From Phaeobacter sp. CECT 5382 (GTDB lineage Bacteria; Pseudomonadota; Alphaproteobacteria; Rhodobacterales; Rhodobacteraceae): a DNA stretch of 64,000 bases. The stretch is taken from assembly GCF_001457775.1 (NCBI RefSeq), contig NZ_CYSG01000001.1:1-64000 (forward strand). Reading direction: 5' to 3'. The position numbers were made by a program, and so were the translations under genes. Positions 1 through 6,478 of this stretch are shown here, in pieces. Numbering within the stretch: position 1 is the first letter of the stretch; every line of letters begins with the position of its first letter. The notes beneath the pieces are model-generated. The model made no database searches and was not told where the DNA came from. It saw only the letters and a program-made list of their open reading frames with translations.

Positions 1-67
1 ACACATTAGTGGCCGTTGGAGGCGCGAAAACGTCAAGTTACTTGGGAAATGCGGGCTTAGAGTGAAT

Positions 68-1138
68 ATGAAACGTCAAATTCGAAATCCCCAAAAATTC
101 GACACATTGGAACTCTATTCCGCGCTTGCACGTGATCAAGGATATCGAATAGATGCCCAAGGTGACATCGATGCGTTTCACCAAAAAATTGGCGATTCCT
201 TAAAGGCCTCGCTTGATAACCCCAGTCTTTTGCACGGCAAGCGGGTAGAAGCGATGTTCGCCCATGTCGCAGGGGCGATGGGGCGGTGCAAATATATCAA
301 ACAGGAAGACGGCGGTACTGCATTTGCAACCTCTGATGATTTTATTGCCCCAGACTATCGCATAGTGACCATCGCCGATGAGCTCTTTCTTGTGGAGGTC
401 AAGAACTTCCATATGAAACATTTTTCATCACGATACCGGATCAAACGACCTTATCTCAAAAAATTAGAAGCGTATGCGAAGATAAATAGAGCCGATCTCA
501 AGATAGCGATATACTTTTCAACAGTTAATCAATGGTCACTTCTTTCACCGGAATCTTTCATGGAAGAAAACGGTGAACTTTGGATAGATTTAGCCCATGC
601 AATGGCGCGAAGCGAGATGTCGGTCATCGGGGACCGCAAGATTGGAACTTTGCCCTTGCTTCGGTTCGAAATGCTCTGTGAACAGGATCAAGATAAACCG
701 CCAATATCCGAGGATGGTATAGCAGAGATCTCTATACGTGAAACTCATATGTATTGCGCAGACCAACGCTTGGAAGGCGCGCAGGAAAAAGACATTGCAT
801 TCTATCTAATGCGCTACGGTGATTGGGATGTGACACAAGGTGCAGTCGAAGTTTCCGATGGCACTCTTTCGAAAGTGTCATTTTTATCAACGCCACGTGA
901 AGCCAATAACAACCAAGAGTTTGAAATCGTTGGTAGCCTTAGTTCAATGGTTTGCAACGCATTCCGAGAACTTACAATCAGTGATGATACAGGGATCGTC
1001 TCGCTCGACGTAAAATATGATCCATCTTTCTTCCGGTTGAAAATTCCGGAAAAATACAAGGGAAAGGGGCTGCCGATTTGGCAATTTATTATCCAACCGA
1101 ACCGAAAGTTTTTTTCTGATAAAGAGCACAACCTTTAA
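68..1138 (+). CDS. Unrecognised protein with a PD-(D/E)XK nuclease-like motif
   Basis: A 356-residue protein that I cannot assign to a named family. Counting from the ATG at 68, residues 95-112 read as a PD-(D/E)XK-type core: Pro95-Asp96 on one strand, then Glu110-Val-Lys112 at the end of the next hydrophobic strand (LFLVEVK). Glu61 lies in the preceding predicted helix, where such nucleases often carry an extra acidic residue. The arrangement resembles Holliday-junction resolvase-like and restriction-like nucleases. The C-terminal 200 residues have no motif I know. There is no signal peptide or membrane segment. A GTG at 62 is an alternative start; the ATG is preferred because GAG lies close upstream. 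The gene is visibly AT-rich compared with the core genes from 6.5 kb onward, and it sits next to other nuclease-like genes, which suggests an accessory or defence role. The gene is likely real; nuclease activity is inferred. Confidence 0.6.
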   Translation: MKRQIRNPQKFDTLELYSALARDQGYRIDAQGDIDAFHQKIGDSLKASLDNPSLLHGKRVEAMFAHVAGAMGRCKYIKQEDGGTAFATSDDFIAPDYRIVTIADELFLVEVKNFHMKHFSSRYRIKRPYLKKLEAYAKINRADLKIAIYFSTVNQWSLLSPESFMEENGELWIDLAHAMARSEMSVIGDRKIGTLPLLRFEMLCEQDQDKPPISEDGIAEISIRETHMYCADQRLEGAQEKDIAFYLMRYGDWDVTQGAVEVSDGTLSKVSFLSTPREANNNQEFEIVGSLSSMVCNAFRELTISDDTGIVSLDVKYDPSFFRLKIPEKYKGKGLPIWQFIIQPNRKFFSDKEHNL

Positions 1139-1536
1139 GTTTATCAAATATTTCAATCATCAAAATGATAGCGGGTTACTCAGATGATTTTGCAACCATA
1201 GCCAATGTCGGCGACCCAGAATGCAAATGCAGAATTCCCGCTTCGTGGCGGATGCCTCCTTTGGGACGCTCATGTAATCCGACACGAGGGGCGGAGAGCG
1301 GAAGTTCGCCAAAGCTTCAAAAAGAACCCACCCTACAGCGAAAGTGGACGTTCAGACAAAGATGCATAATGATACCGTTAATCGACTCTGGACCGATGTT
1401 CCGCCCCGCGCTTGGCCAGAATGGGCCAATTACGATAATTACCCTGCATTATATGACCAAATAGCCAGACAAAAACTTTCAATTATTCGGGGAATTCGTA
1501 ATCCTTCCGGCACCTGCAAGCTTAGGGTTAGTTGGC
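1139..1536. other. Intergenic stretch without a convincing gene
   Basis: About 400 bases between the convergent nuclease-like gene and the minus-strand operon. Short open frames exist, but none has a ribosome-binding site or a plausible protein composition. The part around 1220-1330 has the look of decayed accessory DNA. No hairpin with a T-tract was seen. Confidence 0.4.
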
Positions 1537-1872
1537 TTAGCAGCCTTGCCGCGCGACCGCAGCAAGTTGCGTGAGCGAAAAGCACTTCTCTCTCGCTACG
1601 AACTGAGTGCGTCTCTCTTCTGAAGGTTGCATATAGAGTATGTGGAGCGGCAAGCTTTCGCCTGCGCTATGCAGTTCCTTCTTGAGTTGCGCCAGCAAGT
1701 CGCCAGCCGGACCGACAATGAGAATGTCGATATCCTCGCCAACACCGTGCAGAGTGGAGCCGAACATGAATGCATTGAAATGCTCCAACGAAGCACAACG
1801 CTCCAAAAGGTGAACCGCCACCTCGCTGGCGCTGATCAGGCCTTGCTCAGGCGGTCCTTCAATTCGTCCCAT
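1537..1872 (-). CDS. Minimal nucleotidyltransferase-fold protein
   Basis: A 111-residue protein with the core of a MNT/antitoxin-type nucleotidyltransferase: Gly38-Ser39 followed by the acidic pair Asp47 and Asp49 in the pattern GS-x7-D-x-D-ILIVG. These residues normally position the metal-bound NTP. In the next beta strand, where active members usually supply a third carboxylate, I read LPLHILY, so that residue may be missing. The ATG at 1872 is chosen because GAGGTG lies five bases upstream; longer starts would run further into the neighbouring gene. It begins 37 bases inside the end of the upstream 212-residue gene, so the two are probably translationally coupled. Third gene of an HNH / unknown / nucleotidyltransferase operon. 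Target and substrate are unknown; it could be enzymatic, a toxin-neutralising partner or an inactive regulator. Confidence 0.65.
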   Translation of the reverse strand: MGRIEGPPEQGLISASEVAVHLLERCASLEHFNAFMFGSTLHGVGEDIDILIVGPAGDLLAQLKKELHSAGESLPLHILYMQPSEERRTQFVAREKCFSLTQLAAVARQGC

Positions 1873-2474
1873 TTCATCACCTCGCATCCGAGTTCTCGCC
1901 CCGCCGCACTCGCCTCTGGCTGCGGTGTGCCGTTGGGATTGATATTCCACGCAATATCGACTCCCCCGAACCGTTCCCAAAGACTGCGGACTTCGTCGGC
2001 AGTTGGTTCGTAGGCCGCAATCATACCGATTCGGAACTCCGCTCTGCTCCGAAGCGTGACGCGATGAACACGATCGAATTCTCGATCAACCCTCATTACG
2101 GGGCCATATTGCCGGAGAAGTCGGTCGGAGAACTTGTAGGTTTTGTGCGTTGCCGTGTTGGCATTTCCGTCCAGAACAGCCGAAACGAGAGTGCCAAAGC
2201 TCCCCCAACCTATACGATTATCTTCGAGATACCGGATTGCCTCCCCTTCCCAGACACATTCCTTGCGATAACCGCACAGGAAATCGAGCCCTTCGGTCTG
2301 TTCTCGGTATTGCACCGCCGTCTCCCGATTTACCGTCTCGACGTCCGTGATGGCCGCCAGAACGTCCGGACGATCATGGGTCATAATCCTGATAACATTG
2401 CCATCCACATGTTCAGCGGTCGATCGCATCTCTTTTGAAAAATTAGCGAGCGCATATTTGACCTGCCAGTTCAT
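1836..2474 (-). CDS. Unrecognised 212-residue operon protein
   Basis: I do not recognise this family. The protein is soluble, charged, and has no signal peptide, membrane segment, zinc motif or nucleotide-binding loop that I can see. The C-terminal third contains a Trp/Gly/Asn-rich stretch (FGGVDIAWNINPNGTP) and ends in a predicted helix. Its start codon overlaps the stop of the upstream HNH gene in the ATGA arrangement, and its 3' end overlaps the downstream nucleotidyltransferase by 37 bases. Such tight packing implies the three proteins are made in fixed ratio and work together. An adaptor, immunity or sensing role between the HNH nuclease and the nucleotidyltransferase is possible but is pure inference. 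Confidence 0.6.
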   Translation of the reverse strand: MNWQVKYALANFSKEMRSTAEHVDGNVIRIMTHDRPDVLAAITDVETVNRETAVQYREQTEGLDFLCGYRKECVWEGEAIRYLEDNRIGWGSFGTLVSAVLDGNANTATHKTYKFSDRLLRQYGPVMRVDREFDRVHRVTLRSRAEFRIGMIAAYEPTADEVRSLWERFGGVDIAWNINPNGTPQPEASAAGRELGCEVMKWDELKDRLSKA

Positions 2475-3163
2475 GCGAACATGTCCTCCATTGAGCTTGG
2501 GAATAGAATAGCGCGTCCAGGTATGCCGCAGACATGACGCTCCGATAGACCGCGCACATGCTCCTGGTATTCAGCAAAGGCTCGGCGCTCGTCCTCGGTG
2601 GCAAGCCCCAAGTTCGCTTTGATGATGGCAAGCGCACGAAAATGATTGGGTAGGATCACGCTTCTTACCCGCTGGTCCCATGCTGCCGCGGCGCCTGCCT
2701 CCGGGTTATATTCAAACTCTGAGCCATCCTCTGGTGCAAACCGCTCCCAGATAGCCCGGTTTTCGGCGAGGATGTCAGCGATCGCCGCTCGTGCCTGCTC
2801 CCGATCACCATACGCCTTGATCCCCTGTTTGAGCGCAAGTCGCGCGAGATGATTAGCTTTCCAGTCGAGTAAGGTATTGCGCGGATAGGCCTCGGGATCT
2901 TTGTCGACCTTAGTGTGACAAGTCGGACATAACAAAATCAGATTCTCGAACGCATCAACATCAAAGTTTTCTGCTGGCCTTTCCTCATGGCGTGGCCCAG
3001 CATCCCCATGTGGAATGACATGGGCCATCTCGGCTATGTGTTTGTCGCCACCCATTTCAGCAGGAAAAAGGGCATCAAGACATTCCGGCCTTTGGCAGTG
3101 CCCTGATGCAGCCGCGAACAGGCGCAATTTCGTTGCATTTGGTATTGCTTTGCGATCTGCCAT
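2471..3163 (-). CDS. HNH endonuclease-domain protein
   Basis: A 230-residue protein with an N-terminal HNH nuclease domain. A zinc knuckle is formed by Cys23 and Cys28 (CQRPEC) with Cys79 and Cys82 (CPTCH). The catalytic set is His48 in EMAHVIPHG, Asn74 in ENLILLC and His83. The layout (G-x-C-x4-C, then AHVIP, then NLILLCPTCHTKVD) resembles the HNH domains found in anti-phage effectors. Residues 100-230 form a mostly helical tail with no recognised domain, and I see no SAVED domain. The start at 3163 has AGGAGG four bases upstream. It is the first gene of a coupled three-gene operon, with an ATGA overlap to the next gene. A DNA-degrading effector role is likely from the family; the trigger is unknown. 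Confidence 0.8.
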   Translation of the reverse strand: MADRKAIPNATKLRLFAAASGHCQRPECLDALFPAEMGGDKHIAEMAHVIPHGDAGPRHEERPAENFDVDAFENLILLCPTCHTKVDKDPEAYPRNTLLDWKANHLARLALKQGIKAYGDREQARAAIADILAENRAIWERFAPEDGSEFEYNPEAGAAAAWDQRVRSVILPNHFRALAIIKANLGLATEDERRAFAEYQEHVRGLSERHVCGIPGRAILFPSSMEDMFA

Positions 3164-3317
3164 CCGACCTCCTGTTTTCTCTCACTTCCAAATTTTGCAC
3201 TTGTCTAAAAAGCTTTCAACAATGAAGAGCCCTAAGGCATTGTCATAATTTTCTTTTCGTCGCCTCCGGATTGCTTCCCGGTGAAACTAATATCCGTCTA
3301 ACGCCGGACGTGGGCCG

Positions 3318-3584
3318 TTATGGAAACTCCCATATCTTGATGTTGTCGTGAATAATGACGTCTTCGGCCTGTTCATTTTCGACATTCACCATGCGAGCAT
3401 GATAGCCATCCCGAATGAAATTCACCGCTTCGTCGATGTCATTTGCCCACGTATAGTTCTTTGCATGGTGGCGCTCTTGAGAGGGCACATCAGGGTGGAT
3501 AACTACAAACCGTCCGTCAGGTCGCGGTGCCAGTCGGTTGATATTTTTTGCTCTGCTCGAAACACCGACAACGACGTATTCCAT
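3318..3584 (-). CDS. Small hypothetical protein
   Basis: An 88-residue soluble protein of unknown family, beginning with a hydrophobic strand (MEYVVVGVSS) followed by a basic segment and an acidic C-terminal half. AGAGG lies eight bases before the ATG, which supports a real gene. It lies about 150 bases upstream of the HNH operon on the same strand, so it could share its transcript. The shape would suit a DUF2188-like small protein, but I cannot show that. Confidence 0.5.
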   Translation of the reverse strand: MEYVVVGVSSRAKNINRLAPRPDGRFVVIHPDVPSQERHHAKNYTWANDIDEAVNFIRDGYHARMVNVENEQAEDVIIHDNIKIWEFP

Positions 3585-3689
3585 GGTATCAGCCTCTAAA
3601 GAAATTATGAGATGGCAGGTTAGTCAGCCGCTTCAGTTAGCCTCGATTAGGTTGTTCACGGCGACACTTGTCACTCACTATGTTGGATG

Positions 3690-3750
3690 TCCGCAATAGG
3701 GAAGCCGCAGCGCAGCATCGATTTATTGCGCAAACGGCAGGTATGGGCCG
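3690..3750 (+). repeat. Degenerate dispersed repeat, copy A
   Basis: This segment aligns with 4845-4904 in the same orientation. Shared blocks are TC-GC, GGGAA-CCG-AGCG-AGCATCGAT, then ACGGC and GGGCCG at nearly the same spacing. The two copies bracket the HNH gene at 3871-4788. It looks like a decayed non-coding repeat; no coding frame is apparent. Confidence 0.55.
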
Positions 3751-3870
3751 GGGAGTGGTGTCGCATCTGGCCAGCCATTGGTGCTGAATCATTCCGCCCG
3801 ACTAAATCGGTATTGAAGCAGCCCCACAATTCCTTTTCACTGGAGTCATCACCCGTCGAATTGCGAGGTA

Positions 3871-4788
3871 GTGGCCCATATGGTCAAGTTCAATGAAGTC
3901 GTTCCAAGCGCAAACGACCTGATGGGCGTCAAGGCCGTCTGGGGAAGATCGGAAGAAGCGGTAATGTGCTTCGGGTCGCGAGGAGATGCTGCGAAAAAGG
4001 ACAAAGGTCATTACTCGCAGGCGAGGATCACGGCCGAAAAAGCGCAGGAGCAGCCTTACTTCGTCACAATCGGCGGTGGTAAGCATGTACCTGAGGGGTT
4101 GCGAGGGCGAGCGATTGAGTTAGTCCGCACTACTGGTGCGTACGGCGAGACGACAGCTTTCGTCAAAGGTACCTCGCTGCGAACACGTCTTGAACAATGG
4201 CCGGTCGCAGTTGTTCTTTCTGAAGTCTATGCAATTGACGGCGAACCGTTGCTGGTCGACGAGCTGGGTTTCGACGACATGAACATTCTTGCAAACGCAT
4301 ATGACCGAGTCATGCGGTACTCCGAACAAATTGAAGCATTGTGGAGCGCTTTGAAGGATCGCAATGTTTCCCGCAGATGGGAGGTGCAGCTACCTTCCGG
4401 CTTCCGCGATCCCGGTAGCGTGAAGCTTATCGGCACCTTGTATCCCAAATTAAACATCAAGTCGTCCGAGGGAAAAAAAGTTTGGAAGCTGTCGAAGGCA
4501 ATCGAACGTGACGCGAGTTTGAAGCGCGAGGTGAAGGCCCAAAACCGGGCGAAGAATGGCGGCGCGCTCTGCTGCGAGGCTTGTGGCTTCAGCGATATGT
4601 CGGACGGAATGTTCGACGCTCATCATCTCCAGCCCCTTGCTGCTGGCGTCCGCGAGAGCCGTGTCGATGATCTGATTGTGCTTTGCCCAACTTGCCACAG
4701 ATGGGCGCACGTAAAAGCGCCAGACTTGCTTTCTCCACTTACAGCCTCCGAGGTGGCAGAGGCGCTTGAGTGCCAGCTCTCAGACTGA
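3871..4788 (+). CDS. C-terminal HNH nuclease with unrecognised N-terminal domain (candidate type IV restriction enzyme)
   Basis: A 305-residue protein from a GTG at 3871; the ATG at 3880 is an alternative, with GAGG about 11 bases upstream. The last 75 residues form an McrA-like HNH domain: Cys235-x2-Cys238, Asp249-Ala-His251-His252, and Cys272-x2-Cys275-His276. Residues 60-150 (YFVTIGGG, then VPEGLRGRAIELV and PVAVVLSEVYAIDGEP) have the alternating strand/loop pattern of a PUA/EVE/ASCH-type base reader. Several modification-dependent HNH enzymes pair an EVE or SRA reader with HNH, so cleavage of DNA carrying modified bases is a reasonable hypothesis. The HNH call is firm and the reader call is tentative. 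The gene stands alone between two copies of a degenerate repeat in the accessory region. Confidence 0.75.
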   Translation: MAHMVKFNEVVPSANDLMGVKAVWGRSEEAVMCFGSRGDAAKKDKGHYSQARITAEKAQEQPYFVTIGGGKHVPEGLRGRAIELVRTTGAYGETTAFVKGTSLRTRLEQWPVAVVLSEVYAIDGEPLLVDELGFDDMNILANAYDRVMRYSEQIEALWSALKDRNVSRRWEVQLPSGFRDPGSVKLIGTLYPKLNIKSSEGKKVWKLSKAIERDASLKREVKAQNRAKNGGALCCEACGFSDMSDGMFDAHHLQPLAAGVRESRVDDLIVLCPTCHRWAHVKAPDLLSPLTASEVAEALECQLSD

Positions 4789-4844
4789 GACAGTCGACAC
4801 CTAAGAAACCCTCATCGTAGACGCGATAATTCATCCGGTTAAGG

Positions 4845-4904
4845 TCTGCTTTGGGAATCCGAAGCGTAGCATCGATAATCTTAGTTAACGGCGGCTTTGG
4901 GCCG
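4845..4904 (+). repeat. Degenerate dispersed repeat, copy B
   Basis: Matches 3690-3750 in direct orientation, with the longest identical run AGCATCGAT and flanking matches GGGAA, ACGGC and GGGCCG. It lies just after the HNH gene and before a terminator hairpin. Confidence 0.55.
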
Positions 4905-4983
4905 AGATCGTCTACTCAGATGGTAATCTCCCTATTAAAAATGGGGAGTTTACCCTCACTCCCCTGTCTCTATAGAACGACAA

Positions 4984-5025
4984 ACACCCCGAGCGGCATT
5001 GCTGCTCGGGGTGTCCCTCTTTTTT
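4984..5025 (+). terminator. Rho-independent terminator
   Basis: An 11-bp perfect stem (ACACCCCGAGC at 4984-4994 pairing with 5004-5014), a nine-base loop, then CCCTC and six T residues. It reads as a plus-strand terminator for the HNH gene, although it is 200 bases downstream. The hairpin also lies just beyond the 3' end of the minus-strand gene at 5024 and could serve both directions. Confidence 0.75.
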
Positions 5026-5464
5026 AGGTACTCATAATGTCCAGCAAACAGCGGTGCGCGGCGACGTGGTCGAGCACACCGTCGCGGCTGTTAAGAAAAT
5101 CTTGGAACAGGTATTGCAGTTCGATGAGTTCATTACCGCGGTCGGAATAGACTGGTGTATCACGGGTTTCGCCACGTGGGCCGAAATCATCGTACCCCGT
5201 TTCCTCGTACTGTTCTTCACTGCCCAGGAATTCCGAAGCAATACAACGCTCCAAAATATCCATGACGGCGTCGAAACCACCTTCATCCCCTTCATCGAAG
5301 GGTTGGCGATCTTTCAGGCACGCGAAGCAACGCGACACGAACGCCACATCCTTTGCAGTGTCGCCAAGGTGAAGCGCTTTGGCCCTCTCGGCGACCTGCC
5401 TTCCCAAGCCTACAGCCTCGGCTGCCAGATCATCCATGTTCTGTTTGTTGTAAAACACGTGCAT
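5024..5464 (-). CDS. Hypothetical acidic protein
   Basis: A 146-residue acidic, soluble protein of unknown family. The middle (residues 55-95) is rich in Asp, Glu and Gly; the N-terminal part and the last 40 residues are predicted helical. There are no recognised motifs, membrane segments or signal peptide. AGGGG lies about ten bases before the ATG. It follows another unrecognised minus-strand gene (5561-5986), separated by a hairpin at 5531-5552. Both are in the accessory-looking left end; plasmid or phage ancestry is possible but unproven. Confidence 0.5.
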   Translation of the reverse strand: MHVFYNKQNMDDLAAEAVGLGRQVAERAKALHLGDTAKDVAFVSRCFACLKDRQPFDEGDEGGFDAVMDILERCIASEFLGSEEQYEETGYDDFGPRGETRDTPVYSDRGNELIELQYLFQDFLNSRDGVLDHVAAHRCLLDIMST

Positions 5465-5530
5465 CGTCGTGATACCCCTATAGTTGATTGTCGTTCATTG
5501 GGGCGCCCGGGATGGCCGCCCCTTCAAGAC

Positions 5531-5552
5531 AGCCGACCCGCATGGGTCGGCT
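5531..5552 (-). terminator. Hairpin between two hypothetical genes
   Basis: A perfect 9-bp stem (AGCCGACCC / GGGTCGGCT) with a four-base loop directly after the stop of the minus-strand gene at 5561. There is no T-tract, so it may be a processing or pausing hairpin and not a full terminator. Confidence 0.4.
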
Positions 5553-5560
5553 CTGGGGGA

Positions 5561-5986
5561 TCACGCGACTTGCGGCAATTCCTGAGAGGCGTGGCAACGA
5601 ACGTCGCTGGTGGGATCATTCTCGGCGATCCGCCGCAGCAAAGATCCGAGCTTTTCGGACAACACACAGCACTCATCGACAAATTTGGAAGTAGGATTAA
5701 TCTGAGCAAAGAGGTCGCACTCAATACGATCCGGATCGCTGACGTGCTCCAGCGTCAGCAACTGGTGAAAGTCCACAAGTTGGCTGCTTTGTGTCCGCGT
5801 GAGGTGCCTTGTATGGCGTACAGCTTCGCAGAGCAGGAACACGCGGGCACTGGCTGCGGGGCCACCAAGCCTGCGAGCCGCCAAAGCCAAAGCAGTCCCA
5901 TGATCACAGAGAAACCGGCGGACGAGTCCGAGCTTGGGGCAAGGCTGTTTGGTGGAGAAAGTTCTGTAGAAAGTCATCGGTTTCAT
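5561..5986 (-). CDS. Hypothetical helical protein
   Basis: About 141 residues from the ATG at 5986. An upstream ATG at 6073 would add 29 residues, and neither start has a good ribosome-binding site. It is mostly helical, with three Cys residues but no metal-binding pattern and no membrane segment. I do not recognise the family. It is the first of two tandem minus-strand genes of similar size (the other is 5024-5464), possibly co-transcribed. Some of it may be non-coding, since codon choice looks poor. Confidence 0.35.
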   Translation of the reverse strand: MKPMTFYRTFSTKQPCPKLGLVRRFLCDHGTALALAARRLGGPAASARVFLLCEAVRHTRHLTRTQSSQLVDFHQLLTLEHVSDPDRIECDLFAQINPTSKFVDECCVLSEKLGSLLRRIAENDPTSDVRCHASQELPQVA

Positions 5987-6073
5987 CCCGAAAAATGCTG
6001 CGCCAATCGGCAGCTCAAGAAGCCCATTCCCTCCCTTCAAAAGGCAATCTGGCCAGACACGCTGTAGCAGCAT

Positions 6074-6478
6074 TGTCTATCGGTCTGGCTATTTTTGATG
6101 TTTGTTGTGGTTCGGCCTTACCGGAGTTTCCGGATCTTCGCGGCCTCACAAGAGGGCCCGCGCAAGATCTGGAAATCAGGTGAGAAGGCGGCGGTCAGAG
6201 TATATCAGATATTTACGCTACAGAATTTGCAGCTGTTTACCCCAGTCGCCGCTGTTTGCGATACACTGACACGGCCATCTGCTCGATGCCCACTGCCTCT
6301 TGCACCGCCAATTCACGCTTTTTTAGGTCTGTTTTGGCCAAATCATCCATTCGGCCAAAACTATTTTAATTCAGTACGTTAGGCACCTATGGCAAAACTT
6401 GCACCGTTTCGTGGCAAACAAAATCGGGGGTTTTGGCATAACTATGCCCGCATCGACACAACACCACAGCCCTCTACA
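6074..6478. other. Intergenic region at the accessory/core border
   Basis: About 400 bases separating the unrecognised left-hand genes from nrdJ. It contains one possible 37-residue minus-strand frame (6237-6350) and a short dyad around 6334-6358 built on TTTTGGCC and GGCCAAAA. No tRNA, attachment repeat or integrase is visible to prove an island boundary. Confidence 0.4.
6237..6350 (-). CDS. Possible small protein of 37 residues
   Basis: The frame starts MDDLAKTDLKKRE and ends KQRRLG. It has a protein-like amphipathic, Lys/Arg/Glu-rich composition and could form one helix with a basic tail. No clear ribosome-binding site precedes the ATG, so it may be a decayed gene end. Function unknown. 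Confidence 0.25.
   Translation of the reverse strand: MDDLAKTDLKKRELAVQEAVGIEQMAVSVYRKQRRLG

Noticed and set aside
1165-1464. 99-codon plus-strand open frame
   Set aside because: No ribosome-binding site, odd composition, no known motif; probably decayed DNA.
3687-3896. 69-codon frame ahead of the HNH gene
   Set aside because: It coincides with the degenerate repeat and overlaps the start of the HNH gene in another frame.
5054-6067. Plus-strand frame of 337 codons
   Set aside because: It spans antisense to two minus-strand genes and the hairpin between them; composition is not protein-like.
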